A stretch of DNA of 64,000 nt, taken from NCBI RefSeq assembly GCF_000733765.1, contig NZ_JPOG01000001.1, positions 1,116,001 to 1,180,000 on the forward strand. The letters run 5' to 3'. The translations under genes were made by a program, and so were the position numbers. Numbering within the stretch: position 1 is the stretch's first letter; each line of letters opens with the position of its first letter. Shown here piece after piece: positions 43,978 through 52,941 of the stretch. The DNA comes from Algiphilus aromaticivorans DG1253 (GTDB lineage: Bacteria; Pseudomonadota; Gammaproteobacteria; Nevskiales; Nevskiaceae). The notes below the pieces were generated by a model that was not told the DNA's origin, did no database searches, and saw only the letters and a program-made list of their open reading frames with translations.

Positions 43978-45072
43978 TCAGACGTTGAAGCGGAAGTGCA
44001 TGACGTCGCCCTCGGCGACGCGATATTCCTTGCCCTCGAGTCGCCAGCGCCCGGCATCCTTGGCTCCGGCTTCGCCGCGATGGGCGACGAAGTCCTCGTA
44101 GCCGACGACTTCCGCGCGGATGAATCCCTTCTCGAAGTCGGTATGGATCACGCCGGCGGCCTGCGGGGCGGTGGCGCCGCGCTTGACGGTCCAGGCACGG
44201 ACCTCCGGCTCGCCGGCGGTGAAGAAGGTCTGCAGGCCAAGCAGCTCGTAGGCGCCGCGGATGACGCGATTCAGGCCGGGCTCGGCCAGCCCGAGGTCAG
44301 CGAGAAACTCGTCGCGCTCGGCGTCGTCGAGCTGGGAAAGCTCGGCTTCGATGCCGGCGCAGACCGGCGTCACGACGGCGCCTTCGGCCTCGGCGTGGGC
44401 GCGCACGCGGGTCAGCAACTCGCTCTCGGTGCGCAGCCCGGCTTCCTCGACATTGGCGATGTACATCAGCGGCTTGGCCGTGATGAGGAAGAGCTCGCGC
44501 AGCCACGGTCGCTCGGCGTCCTCAATGGCCAGCGTGCGCACGGGTTGGCCGGCGTCGAGGTGGTCGCGCGCGCGCGTCAGCAGATCGGCGCGGGCGTGCG
44601 CCGTCTTGTCCCCCGCCTTCGCCACCTTGGAAGCGCGATCGAGGGCCCGGGTCACGGTGTCGAGGTCCGCGAGTGCCAGCTCGGTGGAGATGACCTCGAT
44701 GTCGCGGATGGGGTCGACCGAGCCCGAGACGTGAATGATGTCGTCGTCCTCGAAGCAGCGCACGACGTGCGCGATGGCGTCGGTCTCGCGGATGTGACCC
44801 AGGAACTGGTTGCCCAGCCCCTCGCCCTGGCTGGCACCGGCGACCAGCCCGGCGATGTCGACGAACTCAACCGTGGTGGGCACGATCTTCTTCGGCTTGA
44901 CGATCTCGGCCAGGTTCTGCAGGCGCGGATCGGGCACAGTCACGACGCCGACGTTGGGGTCGATGGTGCAGAAGGGATAGTTCTCGGCGTCGATCGCCGC
45001 GCGCGTCAGCGCGTTGAAGAGGGTCGACTTGCCGACGTTCGGCAGGCCGACGATGCCGCAGCGGATAGCCAT
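43978..45072 (-). CDS. ychF: Ribosome-binding ATPase YchF
   Basis: A 364-residue Obg-family P-loop protein that binds ribosomes and hydrolyses ATP rather than GTP. The P-loop is GLPNVGKST (9-17). The specificity motif is NVEE ('[10 protein letters not shown]') instead of NKxD, the basis for ATP preference. The C-terminal TGS domain shows '[40 protein letters not shown]', and the protein ends with '[13 protein letters not shown]'. It lies 24 nt downstream of pth in the usual rplY-pth-ychF order. Confidence 0.97.
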   Translation of the reverse strand: MAIRCGIVGLPNVGKSTLFNALTRAAIDAENYPFCTIDPNVGVVTVPDPRLQNLAEIVKPKKIVPTTVEFVDIAGLVAGASQGEGLGNQFLGHIRETDAIAHVVRCFEDDDIIHVSGSVDPIRDIEVISTELALADLDTVTRALDRASKVAKAGDKTAHARADLLTRARDHLDAGQPVRTLAIEDAERPWLRELFLITAKPLMYIANVEEAGLRTESELLTRVRAHAEAEGAVVTPVCAGIEAELSQLDDAERDEFLADLGLAEPGLNRVIRGAYELLGLQTFFTAGEPEVRAWTVKRGATAPQAAGVIHTDFEKGFIRAEVVGYEDFVAHRGEAGAKDAGRWRLEGKEYRVAEGDVMHFRFNV

Positions 45073-45096
45073 GCTGGAGACTCGTGATCGGTGGTG

Positions 45097-45687
45097 TCAG
45101 ATGCGGGCGGGATCGGTGTGCAGTCGCGTGCAGGCGCGGTCCCAGCCCTCGCGCAGCAGCAGGTCCAGTGCCTCGGCAGCGCGCACAAGCGCGTCGCCGA
45201 TGGCATCGCCCTCCTCGCGTGTGGGGCGGGCGAGCACATAGTCGATGACCTCGCGCGCCTGGCCCGGGTGGCCGATGCCGATGCGCAGCCGCATGTAGTC
45301 CGGCGTGCCGAAATGCCGGTGGATGTCGCGCAGCCCGTTGTGGCCGCCGTGCCCGCCGCCGCGCTTGAGCCGTACCGTGCCGGCCGGCAGATCCAGATCA
45401 TCGTGCGCGACCAGCGTTTCCGCGGCCGGGATCTTGAAGAAATCCGTCACCGCGCGCAGTGACTGCCCGCTGTGATTCATGTAAGTCATCGGCTTGAGCA
45501 GCAGCAGCTCGCCGCCGCTGATTGGCAGGCGGGCGCTCTCGCCTTGGAAGCGCTTTTCGGCTTTCCAGGACACGCCGGCACTTTCGGCCAGCGCATCAAC
45601 GAACCAGAAGCCGACGTTGTGACGCGTCGCCTTGTAGCCGGCCCCGGGGTTGCCGAGGCCGGCGATCAGGCGCAGAGGCTGTGCCAT
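45097..45687 (-). CDS. pth: Peptidyl-tRNA hydrolase
   Basis: A 196-residue enzyme that releases peptides from peptidyl-tRNA dropped from stalled ribosomes. The catalytic set is present: Asn13 and His23 in 'LGNPGAGYKATRHNVGF', Asn71 in 'MTYMNHSGQS' and Asp96 in 'VAHDDLDLPAG'. Substrate-binding 'KRGGGHGGHNGLRDI' follows. It starts 19 nt after rplY and is part of the rplY-pth-ychF operon. Confidence 0.97.
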   Translation of the reverse strand: MAQPLRLIAGLGNPGAGYKATRHNVGFWFVDALAESAGVSWKAEKRFQGESARLPISGGELLLLKPMTYMNHSGQSLRAVTDFFKIPAAETLVAHDDLDLPAGTVRLKRGGGHGGHNGLRDIHRHFGTPDYMRLRIGIGHPGQAREVIDYVLARPTREEGDAIGDALVRAAEALDLLLREGWDRACTRLHTDPARI

Positions 45688-45705
45688 GCGCTGACTCCGC
45701 GCGGA

Positions 45706-46401
45706 TCAGCTCTTGTCGGCGTCGTCGTCGCCCTCGGCGTCGTCGCCCTGCTGATCGTCCTGCTCGGAGTCGCCTTCGGCGGCCTCGCCTTCGTCGCCAC
45801 CTTCTTCCTCATCCTCTTCCTTCGCGATGCGCGGAACATGGATGGAGACGACGCCGGCGTCGTTCTCGTGCTTGAGCTCGACGATCTCGACACCTTCCGG
45901 CACGGTCAGGTCGGACAGGTGGAGGGTGTCGTCCAGTTCCAGCTTCGAGATGTCGACCGTGAGGTACTCGGGCAGGTAGCGCGGAAGGCACTCCACCTCG
46001 ACCTCGTTGAGCATATGCTCGGCGACACCGCCGCCGGTCTTGACGCCGGGGGCGATCTCCTCGCCTTCGAAGTGCAGCGGCACGCGCACGCGGATGGCTT
46101 GGTCGGCCTGCACACGCAGGAAGTCGGCGTGCAGGACCTGCTTTTTCGCCGGGTGGCGCTGCACGGCCTTGATGACGACCTCTTCCTGCTGGCCTTCGAT
46201 GTCGAGGGTCAGGATGTGCGAGTAGAAGGCCTCGTAGTCCATCTGCCGATAGATTTCCTTGTGCTCGACAAGGATGGACTGCGGCGGCTTGTTAGCACCG
46301 TAGACGATGGCCGGCGTCCAGCCGGTCCGGCGCAGACGGCGGCTCGCACCCGTTCCTTGCGCCTCGCGCGGCTTGGCAGCCACGACGAATTTTTCGGTCA
46401 T
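45706..46401 (-). CDS. rplY: Ribosomal protein bL25 (Ctc type) with long acidic tail
   Basis: A 231-residue 5S-rRNA-binding protein. The N-terminal L25 domain (about 1-95: 'AKPREAQGTGASRRLRRTGWTPAIVYG') is followed by the Ctc beta domain to about 190. The last roughly 40 residues are almost entirely Asp/Glu with a few Gly/Gln, starting at 'AKEEDEEEGG'. CTC-type L25 proteins often carry acidic ends, but this one is long. The ATG at 46401 was chosen for the GGAG site 7 nt upstream and the family start MTEKF. It is the first gene of rplY-pth-ychF; the repeat-rich 680-nt gap lies upstream. Confidence 0.96.
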   Translation of the reverse strand: MTEKFVVAAKPREAQGTGASRRLRRTGWTPAIVYGANKPPQSILVEHKEIYRQMDYEAFYSHILTLDIEGQQEEVVIKAVQRHPAKKQVLHADFLRVQADQAIRVRVPLHFEGEEIAPGVKTGGGVAEHMLNEVEVECLPRYLPEYLTVDISKLELDDTLHLSDLTVPEGVEIVELKHENDAGVVSIHVPRIAKEEDEEEGGDEGEAAEGDSEQDDQQGDDAEGDDDADKS

Positions 46402-46634
46402 GAAATTGCTCCGTTCGATGGAAAAGCCCCGCGTGCCCGCGACCAGGCCCCGCGAGGGGCGCGCAGTGTAGAGCAAGCGCGGGGGCGCGGCTAGTGCTGC
46501 GAACGCGGCGGGGCCATCCCTGGGGCAGGTGCGGATATCGCGTTGCATTCGTTCGCAAGTCCGAATAACCCAAAGTGCTCTGGGTTCCGCGCCTTGTAGC
46601 AAGGAGCTGCCGTAGGAGCTGTCGAGAACGCGCG

Positions 46635-46662
46635 GGTTCCTTTGGTTACGGCCAAAGGAACC
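46635..46662. repeat. Perfect 11-bp inverted repeat
   Basis: GGTTCCTTTGG (46635-46645) and CCAAAGGAACC (46652-46662) flank TTACGG. The 'TTCCTTTGGTTAC' string resembles a dispersed intergenic repeat known from several gammaproteobacteria, where it is often mis-annotated as small ORFs. It marks the start of the hairpin array. Confidence 0.8.
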
Positions 46663-46763
46663 AAAGCCATGGTGCCCGCCGGGTGGCCTGCCGCGGGTGA
46701 GCCCGACCGAAGTGCCGGTGGCACTTCGCAGTGGGCGAACGCCCGGACAAGGGGGTCCGGGCC

Positions 46764-46906
46764 GGGTCACTTAGCGAGGCAGGAGCCGAGCTTAGTGACT
46801 TCGGCGGTTCGGGCAGTAGCGCTTGTGCCGGATAGCTCCTGTGTTTCGGAGCCCGAAGATCGCCGCAGTCACTAGGCTCGGTCGTCCGGACCTCGCCAAG
46901 TGACCC
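46764..46906. repeat. 143-nt imperfect inverted repeat with self-complementary arms
   Basis: Arm 46764-46814 pairs with 46851-46906. GGGTCACTTAGCGAGG matches the reverse complement at 15 of 16 positions, the CCGAGCTTAGTGAC... block at 19 of 21, and TTCGGGC at 7 of 7. Each arm also folds on itself (GTCACTTAGC with GCTTAGTGAC; GTCACTAGG with CCAAGTGAC), so a cruciform or branched RNA is possible. The loop holds GCTCC/GGAGC. Confidence 0.85.
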
Positions 46907-46931
46907 TGGCTGGGCCTTCCATGGCCCAGCC

Positions 46932-46977
46932 GTGATGCGCGTTGCGACTTGCCACTGGCAAGTCGGTCGCGCATCAC
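46932..46977. repeat. 46-nt two-tier hairpin
   Basis: The outer stem is GTGATGCGCG (46932-46941) with CGCGCATCAC (46968-46977). The inner stem is GACTTGCCA (46946-46954) with TGGCAAGTC (46956-46964). Both arms are perfect. It directly precedes the conserved repeat core. Confidence 0.85.
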
Positions 46978-47038
46978 CCCTCAAAGGGCACGAATCGTTC
47001 GGGCTCGCCGCTTCGCGGCATCGCCAGAAAAAATCAGC
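46975..47038 (+). repeat. Dispersed intergenic repeat core, copy A
   Basis: About 64 nt that align with 62064-62126. Shared strings include CACCC-TCAA-GGGCACG, GGCTCGCCGCT and CGCGGCATCGCCA, and both copies end near TCAGC. The core contains a small hairpin, GCCGC/GCGGC, whose stem is conserved while the loop changes from TTC to TGC. Confidence 0.75.
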
Positions 47039-47082
47039 GCAAATCTGCGGTTAGTTTCCAGCGCTAGTCGCGCCTCGGCGAA

Positions 47083-48036
47083 TCAGTCTTGATACAGCGA
47101 GGACACCGATTCCTCGGCCGACACGCGCCGGATGGCCTCGGCCAGCAGGGCGCCGATGGAGAGCTGGCGGATCTTGCCGCAGGCGGCGGCTTTGTCGGAG
47201 AGCGGGATGGAGTCGGTGACCACCAGCTCGTCCATGGTCGAGCCGCTGATGTTCTCGACCGCCTTGCCGGAGAGTACGGCATGCGTGACATAGGCCACGA
47301 CGCGCTTGGCGCCGGCGTTCTTCAGCGCGTCGGCGGCCTTGGCCAGGGTGCCGGCGGTGTCGACCAGATCGTCGACCATGACGCAGGTCTTGCCGCGCAC
47401 GTCGCCGATGATGTTCATGACCTGCGACTCGTTGGCGCGCGGGCGGCGCTTGTCGATGATGGCGAGATCGGCGTCGTCCAGGCGCTTGGCGACCGCGCGG
47501 GCGCGCACCACGCCGCCGACATCGGGGGAGACGACGACGATGTTTTCGTACTTCTGGCGCCAGATATCGCCCAGTAGCACGGGCGTGGCGTAGACGTTGT
47601 CCACCGGGCAGTCGAAGAAGCCCTGAATCTGGTCGGCGTGCAGGTCGACGGTGAGCACGCGATCGGCGCCCGCGGTGGTGATGATGTCGGCGCAGACCTT
47701 GGCCGAAATCGGCACGCGCGTCGAGCGCGGGCGGCGATCCTGGCGGGCGTAACCGAAGTAGGGGATGACGGCGGTGATGCGGCCGGCGCTGGCCCGACGA
47801 ATGGCGTCGGTGACCATCACCAGTTCCATCAGATTGTTGTTGGTCGGTTCACAAGTGGGCTGTACCACGAAGACATCGCGGCCCCGGACGTTGTCGTGGA
47901 TTTCCACGCTGATCTCGCCGTCCGAGAAAGTGCCGACCGTCGCGTCGGCTACCGGCAGCTTCAGGTGCGCCGCCACGTCATTGGCAAGCGCCCGGTTGGC
48001 GTTGCCGGTGAAGATCATCAATTGGCCGTCAGTCAT
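47083..48036 (-). CDS. prs: Ribose-phosphate pyrophosphokinase
   Basis: A 317-residue enzyme that makes PRPP from ribose-5-phosphate and ATP for nucleotide, His, Trp and NAD synthesis. Motifs are '[23 protein letters not shown]', the flexible loop '[21 protein letters not shown]', the metal site '[12 protein letters not shown]' and the PRPP loop '[14 protein letters not shown]'. The ATG at 48036 ([17 protein letters not shown]) fits the family start; an ATG at 48018 is a weaker alternative. tRNA-Gln lies immediately upstream on the same strand, a conserved order. Confidence 0.97.
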   Translation of the reverse strand: MTDGQLMIFTGNANRALANDVAAHLKLPVADATVGTFSDGEISVEIHDNVRGRDVFVVQPTCEPTNNNLMELVMVTDAIRRASAGRITAVIPYFGYARQDRRPRSTRVPISAKVCADIITTAGADRVLTVDLHADQIQGFFDCPVDNVYATPVLLGDIWRQKYENIVVVSPDVGGVVRARAVAKRLDDADLAIIDKRRPRANESQVMNIIGDVRGKTCVMVDDLVDTAGTLAKAADALKNAGAKRVVAYVTHAVLSGKAVENISGSTMDELVVTDSIPLSDKAAACGKIRQLSIGALLAEAIRRVSAEESVSSLYQD

Positions 48037-48123
48037 GCCTGCGCTGGGTTCCCCTGGTCGATATGCGGCCGACGCCTGTTGTAACGGTAAGGGCCGCACC
48101 AGCAAGGTGCGGCCCGCGTCGAT

Positions 48124-48198
48124 TGGTTGGGGCGGATGGATTCGAACCATCGCATCACGGGATCAAAACCCGTTGCCTTACCGCTTGGCTACGCCCCA
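48124..48198 (-). tRNA. tRNA-Gln (TTG)
   Basis: A 75-nt cloverleaf on the minus strand: acceptor TGGGGCG/CGCCCCA, D-arm GCCAAGCGGTAAGGC, anticodon stem ACGGG/CCCGT with loop TTTTGAT (anticodon TTG), T-arm GATGG-TTCGAAT-CCATC, discriminator A and encoded CCA. The first pair U-A and the weak D-loop are normal for tRNA-Gln. It is located between ispE and prs, as in many gammaproteobacteria. Confidence 0.96.
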
Positions 48199-48220
48199 TT
48201 ACAGCGTCGTTGTATCCCTA

Positions 48221-49120
48221 TTATCGCCCGAGCGCGCCCGGGCATGCCACATGCAGCGGCGAGCGGTTCTGCGCGCGGCTTACAAGGCTGCGCAGTGTCG
48301 CCGGCAACCGAGCCTGGAGCCGGCGGGCCGTGGCGCGATCAGGCAACAGCAGAAAGCAGGCGCCGCCGCTGCCGCTCAGATGGGGGCGCTGGTCGGCCAG
48401 GTCTTCGGCCGCGGCGGCTTCGGCGAGGGCGCGCATTGCCGTATCGACAGCGGGTGCGAGTGCGCGCGCCACCGGCTCGAAGACGTTGTCGCAGCGCCTG
48501 GCCGCGAAATCCTCGGCTGTCACGCGCGGACAATCGCGGCGAAGCGCTGGGTGCGCGTAGGCCGCGGCGGTGGAGACTGTCGCTTCGGGTAGCGCCAGCA
48601 GCAACCAGCCTTCTTCCGGGCAGGCCGGCTCGAGGCGTTCGCCGATGCCTTCGGCCCAGCAGGCGCGGCCGTACACGAAGACCGGAATATCGGCCCCCAG
48701 CTTTAGACCGATCGCCGCCAGTGCCTCGGCGTCCAGATCGAGTTGCCAGAGTTGGTTGAGCGCCACCAGCACCGTGGCAGCGTCGCTGGAGCCGCCACCC
48801 AGGCCAGCGCCGGCCGGAATGCGCTTGTGCACGGCGATGTCGGCACCAAGCCGGCAGCCAGTGGCGGCCTGCAGAGCTTGGGCGGCACGCACGCTCAGAT
48901 CGTGTTCGAACGCCACTTCCACGTTCCCCTCGCTGCGCAGGATCTGGCCATCGGCGCGAGTCGTGATTTCAAGTTCGTCGCCCCAGTCGAGAAACTGAAA
49001 GAGGGTCTGCAACTCGTGATAACCATCCGCTCTGCGACCGGTGATGTGGAGGAAGCGGTTGATCTTGGCCGGTGCCGGCCAGCGCATGGCGCCGAAGGCG
49101 CCCTTGGCGGTGTCGTTCAT
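48221..49120 (-). CDS. ispE: 4-diphosphocytidyl-2-C-methyl-D-erythritol kinase
   Basis: A 299-residue GHMP-family kinase of the MEP isoprenoid pathway. It shows 'WPAPAKINRFLHITGRRADGYHEL' (catalytic Lys19), the glycine-rich ATP loop PAGAGLGGGSSDAA (102-115), catalytic Asp143 in 'GADIPVFVYG' and the late 'HLSGSGGACF'. The ATG at 49120 overlaps the lolB stop (ATGA), indicating lolB-ispE coupling. Confidence 0.96.
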   Translation of the reverse strand: MNDTAKGAFGAMRWPAPAKINRFLHITGRRADGYHELQTLFQFLDWGDELEITTRADGQILRSEGNVEVAFEHDLSVRAAQALQAATGCRLGADIAVHKRIPAGAGLGGGSSDAATVLVALNQLWQLDLDAEALAAIGLKLGADIPVFVYGRACWAEGIGERLEPACPEEGWLLLALPEATVSTAAAYAHPALRRDCPRVTAEDFAARRCDNVFEPVARALAPAVDTAMRALAEAAAAEDLADQRPHLSGSGGACFLLLPDRATARRLQARLPATLRSLVSRAQNRSPLHVACPGALGR

Positions 49121-49731
49121 TCCTGCGTGCTGTCTCGCTGCAGCGACTGCCAAGCGTCGATGCGCAGCAGGATCGTGCTGTCGGGTCCGTGTAGATGGAT
49201 GCGGTACGGCAGGGCAATGCCGTCCTGTTGCGCGTAGTCGCCGTAGACGACACGCCAGCCGGATTGCGACAGTTGCGCCAGTCGTCCAGCCTCATCGAAG
49301 CCGTAGCTTGCCGCCACTCCGGGACGCGGCATGCCCAGCGCCCAATAGCGGAGGCCGGCCACCGGCAGCGACCAGCCGAGCTGCTGCCGCATCCATAGCT
49401 CCGGCCGATCGGTCTCGAACTGCTCGCCACTGCTGCGGATGCGCACGGCCTGGGGCGTGCCCGACAGGCCGACGGCGCCGCTGCCGAAGGGGCCGGCCGC
49501 GCGCGCGCTGAAGCGCTCACCGTCCTGGCTCCAGTTCAGGCGGGCGCTGCCGGTGGCGGCGTCGCTGCTGACGCGACCGCTGATGCGGAAGCCGCTGATC
49601 TCGGACAGAGCAGCGTGGTGAGCGATCCAGGCTTGGGTGCGTGCAGCGTCGGGTGGCGCGGTCTGTGGTGCGCGTGGCGTGGCGCAGGCCGCCAGCAGGA
49701 GCGCGGCGACGATCGGCAGCCAGCGTGTCAT
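49117..49731 (-). CDS. lolB: Outer-membrane lipoprotein receptor LolB
   Basis: A 204-residue lipoprotein that accepts lipoproteins from LolA and inserts them in the outer membrane. The signal sequence ends with lipobox LLAAC (Cys16), and the mature protein has 'ISGFRISGRVSSD..ARLNWSQDGERFSARAAGPFGSGAVGLSG' as in LolB. The ATG at 49731 overlaps the upstream TPR gene stop (ATGA). It belongs to the conserved TPR-lolB-ispE operon. Confidence 0.95.
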   Translation of the reverse strand: MTRWLPIVAALLLAACATPRAPQTAPPDAARTQAWIAHHAALSEISGFRISGRVSSDAATGSARLNWSQDGERFSARAAGPFGSGAVGLSGTPQAVRIRSSGEQFETDRPELWMRQQLGWSLPVAGLRYWALGMPRPGVAASYGFDEAGRLAQLSQSGWRVVYGDYAQQDGIALPYRIHLHGPDSTILLRIDAWQSLQRDSTQE

Positions 49732-51524
49732 TGCGGCAGCAAGCGCTCGAGGGTCTCGCGCAGCACCGGATGGTCGGCATCGGCCTCGCGTGCCCGCTCC
49801 CAGACTTCGCGTGCTTCTTCCCGACGGTCCAGTGTCCACAGCACCTCCCCGAGATGGGCGCCGACTTCGGCGTCCGGGAAAGCCTGGAAGGCGCGCTGCA
49901 GGTAGTCGAGTGCGGCATCGGCATCACCACGCTTGAAGTGCACCCAGCCCATGCTGTCAAGGATGGCGGGGTCATCCGGGCGCAGGCGGAGCGCCTCGCT
50001 GATGAATGCTTCGGCTTGGTCGAGGCGCTCGTCATTGACCGTCAGCATGTAGCCCAGCGCATTGTGCGCGGCGGCGTTGTCGGGGTTCTCGCTGATGAGC
50101 TGGCGTAGCTGTGTCTCGGCGCCGGCCAGATTGCCGGCCTGCTCCAGTGCGAGCGCGTAGGCGTAGCGCAGCTCTTCGTCGCGCGGATAGGCGGCGACAG
50201 CGGACTCGAGTAGCTCGACCGCCGCCTCGTAACGTTGCGACCGGTAGAGGATCTCGCCCTCGGCGCGCAGCAGGCGCGGTGCCATGGCGGGGTTTCCTCG
50301 GCGCAGGCGGTGCAGCCGCTCGCGAGCGGCCTGGACTTCACCGGCTTCGGCATCCATGCGCGCCAGCTCCAGCTCGCCGCGAAGATCCTCACCGTTCTCC
50401 GCGGCGCGCTCGAACCAGCGACGCGCAAGCCCGCTTTCCCCGGTCGCGGCGGCAAGTCGGCCGAGTTGCAGAGCGGCTTCCCCGTGGTCGCCGTCGGCGT
50501 CCTCCCAGACGCGTGTCAGCGCCTCGCGCGCGGCGCTGACATCGCCGGCGTCGGCGGCCAGCCTTCCCAGCGTCAGACGCGCGTCGTTGTCGTCGGGATT
50601 GCTGGCGAGCAGCGCTTCGATCTGCGCACGAGCGGCCGCGGTCTCGCCTGACTGGAGCAGCAGCTCCGCGAAGCTCCGTCGAACCGATCGCGGGTCCGCT
50701 GTGGCTTCAGCGATCTCGTCGATGCGCGCCACGGCTTGCTCGCTACGCCCGTCACGGATCAGGGCGCCGGCTTCCAACAGCAAGATGCGGTTGCGCAAAG
50801 GGCCAGGCTCGCTTTGCGCAAAGGCTCGACCCGAAGCGTCGGCGGCACGTGCGTAGTCCTCGAAGCCGTAGGCGAGCAGGCCCAGGGCGTACAGCCCCTG
50901 GGCGTTCACCGCTTCATCCTCCGCGTGCTCGCTCACCGCGTCTTCGAGCAGTTGCATGGCGAGATCCTGGTGCGCGTCGAGGTCGGCAAGGGTGCGCGCG
51001 ATATCCCGCAGCGCCGCACCCTTGTCCTCGCGTGCCTCCAGATAGCCGGAAAGATGCGTACCGGCTTCCTCGGCCTTGCCCGCTGCAGTGGCCAGGCGCA
51101 GCAGCAGGCCGTGCTGCTCGGCACCCGGCTCGCCGGTGGCCTGCCAGAGTCGGGCCAGCTCCAGGGCGAGGTCGTTGCGTCCGGCGGCGAGCGCTTCTCG
51201 GATGCCGCGTCGCGCCAGTCCCTTCTCGTTGAACAGCCGTGTGGCTTCCAGGAAGGCTTCTGCGGCCGCTTCGTGCTGGCCGCGCGCAGCCGACAGTTCC
51301 GCGACCAGTAAGCGCTCGTAGAAATGGGCGCGCTCACTGGGTTCGGCGCGCGCGCTTCGGTCGACGCGCGCGCGGAGCGTATCGGTGAGCACCTCAGTGC
51401 GGGATGTGGACTGCTCCGGTGCTTTTTGGGGCATGCCGGCGCAGCCGCCGATCAGCAGCAGGAGACCGCCGGCAAAGCCGATACGGAGGAGCAGGCGTAT
51501 GGTGGCACGGAGTTCGCAGAGCAT
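49728..51524 (-). CDS. TPR-repeat lipoprotein
   Basis: A 598-residue protein. The signal peptide ends with lipobox LIGGC (Cys28). The rest is a solenoid of roughly 34-residue TPR units, clearest at 'RYEAAVELLESAVAAYPRDEELRYAYALALEQAGNL', 'NPDNAAAHNALGYMLTVNDERLDQAEAFISEALRLRPDD' and 'ILDSMGWVHFKRGDADAALDYL'. This gene family is found upstream of lolB in many gammaproteobacteria; its function is undefined and probably scaffolding at the envelope. The ATG at 51524 was selected for the signal peptide. It diverges from hemA across 127 nt. Confidence 0.9.
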   Translation of the reverse strand: MLCELRATIRLLLRIGFAGGLLLLIGGCAGMPQKAPEQSTSRTEVLTDTLRARVDRSARAEPSERAHFYERLLVAELSAARGQHEAAAEAFLEATRLFNEKGLARRGIREALAAGRNDLALELARLWQATGEPGAEQHGLLLRLATAAGKAEEAGTHLSGYLEAREDKGAALRDIARTLADLDAHQDLAMQLLEDAVSEHAEDEAVNAQGLYALGLLAYGFEDYARAADASGRAFAQSEPGPLRNRILLLEAGALIRDGRSEQAVARIDEIAEATADPRSVRRSFAELLLQSGETAAARAQIEALLASNPDDNDARLTLGRLAADAGDVSAAREALTRVWEDADGDHGEAALQLGRLAAATGESGLARRWFERAAENGEDLRGELELARMDAEAGEVQAARERLHRLRRGNPAMAPRLLRAEGEILYRSQRYEAAVELLESAVAAYPRDEELRYAYALALEQAGNLAGAETQLRQLISENPDNAAAHNALGYMLTVNDERLDQAEAFISEALRLRPDDPAILDSMGWVHFKRGDADAALDYLQRAFQAFPDAEVGAHLGEVLWTLDRREEAREVWERAREADADHPVLRETLERLLPQ

Positions 51525-51599
51525 GGCCCGAGGATAGCGGATCGTCCGCGGCCGGCGTCGTGCGCGCCTTGCAGCTTCCGGCACAAAAGGGCGCGCCGC

Positions 51600-51628
51600 T
51601 TGAGCGCTTGCGGCTGCTGCCGGACAAT
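51600..51628 (+). promoter_or_regulatory. Candidate sigma-70 promoter for hemA
   Basis: TTGAGC (51600-51605) and GACAAT (51623-51628) are separated by exactly 17 nt, each matching the consensus at 4 of 6 positions, and lie 24 nt before the hemA ATG. The position in the divergent gap fits, but the boxes are weak. Confidence 0.4.
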
Positions 51629-51651
51629 AGTGCGGTGCAACAGGAATCATC

Positions 51652-52911
51652 ATGGCGCTGATCGCACTCGGTCTGAGTCACCACAATGCCCCGGTGGAGG
51701 TGCGCTCCCAGCTCGCCTTTACCGAAAACGAAGCCGCGGACGCGCTGGCGCGACTGCGCGCGCGTGATGGTGTGCGCGAGGCCGCGCTGCTTTCGACCTG
51801 CAACCGCACCGAAATTCTGGGTGTGCTCGACCCGGCGGCCGAGGCCGTCATCCCGGCCTGGTGGTCGGCCGAGCGCGGCATGCCGGTGGAGCGTATTCGG
51901 CCGCATCTGCGCGTGCATCGCGATCTGGCAGCGATACGGCACAGCCTCCGTGTTGCCTCCGGGCTGGACTCGCTGGTCATCGGTGAGCCGCAGATTCTCG
52001 GCCAGATGAAACAGGCCTATGCGCTGGCCGAGGGCACGCAAACGGCCGGCCCGATTCTGTCGCGGTTGTTTCAGCACGCCTTTGCCGTCGCCAAGCTGGT
52101 GCGCACGCAGACCGAAATCGGTGCGCATCCGGTGTCGGTGGCCTACGCCGCCGTGCAGATGGCGCGCCGCATCTTCACCGATCTGAGCGATCAGACGGCC
52201 GTGCTTATCGGTGCCGGCGAGACCATGCAGCTGATCGCGCGGCACCTGCGCGCCCAGGGCGTGACGCGCATCATCGTCGCCAATCGCACCATCGCCAAGG
52301 CCGAGCATCTGGCGCGCGAAGTGCACGGCTACGCCATCGCGCTGGCCGACCTGCCGGAGCGGCTGTCGGATGCGGATCTGCTGGTCTCCAGCACCGGCAG
52401 CCGCGATCCGGTGGTGGCCATCGATGCGGTGCGCCACGCGCTGTCCAAGCGTCGCCACAAGCCGATGTGCATGATCGATCTCGCCGTGCCGCGCGATATT
52501 GACGCCCGCGTCGGCGGGCTGGACGACGTATTCCTCTATACCGTGGATGACCTGCGCCAGATCATCGCGCGCAACATGGATCTGCGCGAGCAGGCCGCCG
52601 AGCAGGCCGAGGCGCTGATCACGGATCGCGCCGAGGCCTTCAACCGCTGGCTGGAGTCGCGCGAAGTGGCCGGCACCATCCGCAATCTGCGCGGACGCGC
52701 GGCCGATCATCGGCAGGATGTCATGGACTGGGCGCGCCGGCGGCTGGCCGCCGGCGACGACCCCGAGGCCGTGCTGGAGCAGGCCACGCACACCCTGACC
52801 AACCGCCTCGCACATGCGCCTTCGCGCGCGCTGCGTGTCGCGGACCCGGTCGAACAATCCCTGCTCAAGTCCGCGGCGCGTAAACTCTTCGACCTTTCCG
52901 AAGACGACTAG
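51652..52911 (+). CDS. hemA: Glutamyl-tRNA reductase
   Basis: A 419-residue enzyme that makes glutamate-1-semialdehyde, the first committed step of C5-pathway heme synthesis. The nucleophile Cys50 is in STCNRTE. The NADPH domain shows 'VLIGAGETMQLIARHL', and the C-terminal dimerisation helices start near 'VDDLRQIIARNMDLREQAAEQAE'. CAGGAA precedes the ATG. It is followed by prfA and prmC, the classic operon. Confidence 0.97.
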   Translation: MALIALGLSHHNAPVEVRSQLAFTENEAADALARLRARDGVREAALLSTCNRTEILGVLDPAAEAVIPAWWSAERGMPVERIRPHLRVHRDLAAIRHSLRVASGLDSLVIGEPQILGQMKQAYALAEGTQTAGPILSRLFQHAFAVAKLVRTQTEIGAHPVSVAYAAVQMARRIFTDLSDQTAVLIGAGETMQLIARHLRAQGVTRIIVANRTIAKAEHLAREVHGYAIALADLPERLSDADLLVSSTGSRDPVVAIDAVRHALSKRRHKPMCMIDLAVPRDIDARVGGLDDVFLYTVDDLRQIIARNMDLREQAAEQAEALITDRAEAFNRWLESREVAGTIRNLRGRAADHRQDVMDWARRRLAAGDDPEAVLEQATHTLTNRLAHAPSRALRVADPVEQSLLKSAARKLFDLSEDD

Positions 52912-52941
52912 CCGCCGCGGCCCCGCCGCCGGCGCACGCCC

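Larger units (their letters stand above)
46402..47082. other. 680-nt repeat- and hairpin-rich intergenic region between prs and rplY
   Basis: There is no convincing gene. From 46635 to about 47016 the DNA is nearly continuous inverted repeats. Besides those listed separately, it contains GAAGTGCC/GGCACTTC (46709-46727), GGGCG/CGCCC (46733-46744), CCCGGAC/GTCCGGG (46742-46761) and GCTGGGCC/GGCCCAGC (46909-46930). The rplY promoter should lie near 46402-46600, but no clear box is seen. The 'CCGTAGGAGC' near 46610 is reminiscent of common intergenic repeats. Confidence 0.7.

Noticed and set aside
46402-47082. Small protein genes in the rplY-prs gap
   Set aside because: All open frames cross the hairpin array, lack ribosome-binding sites and have repeat-derived composition.
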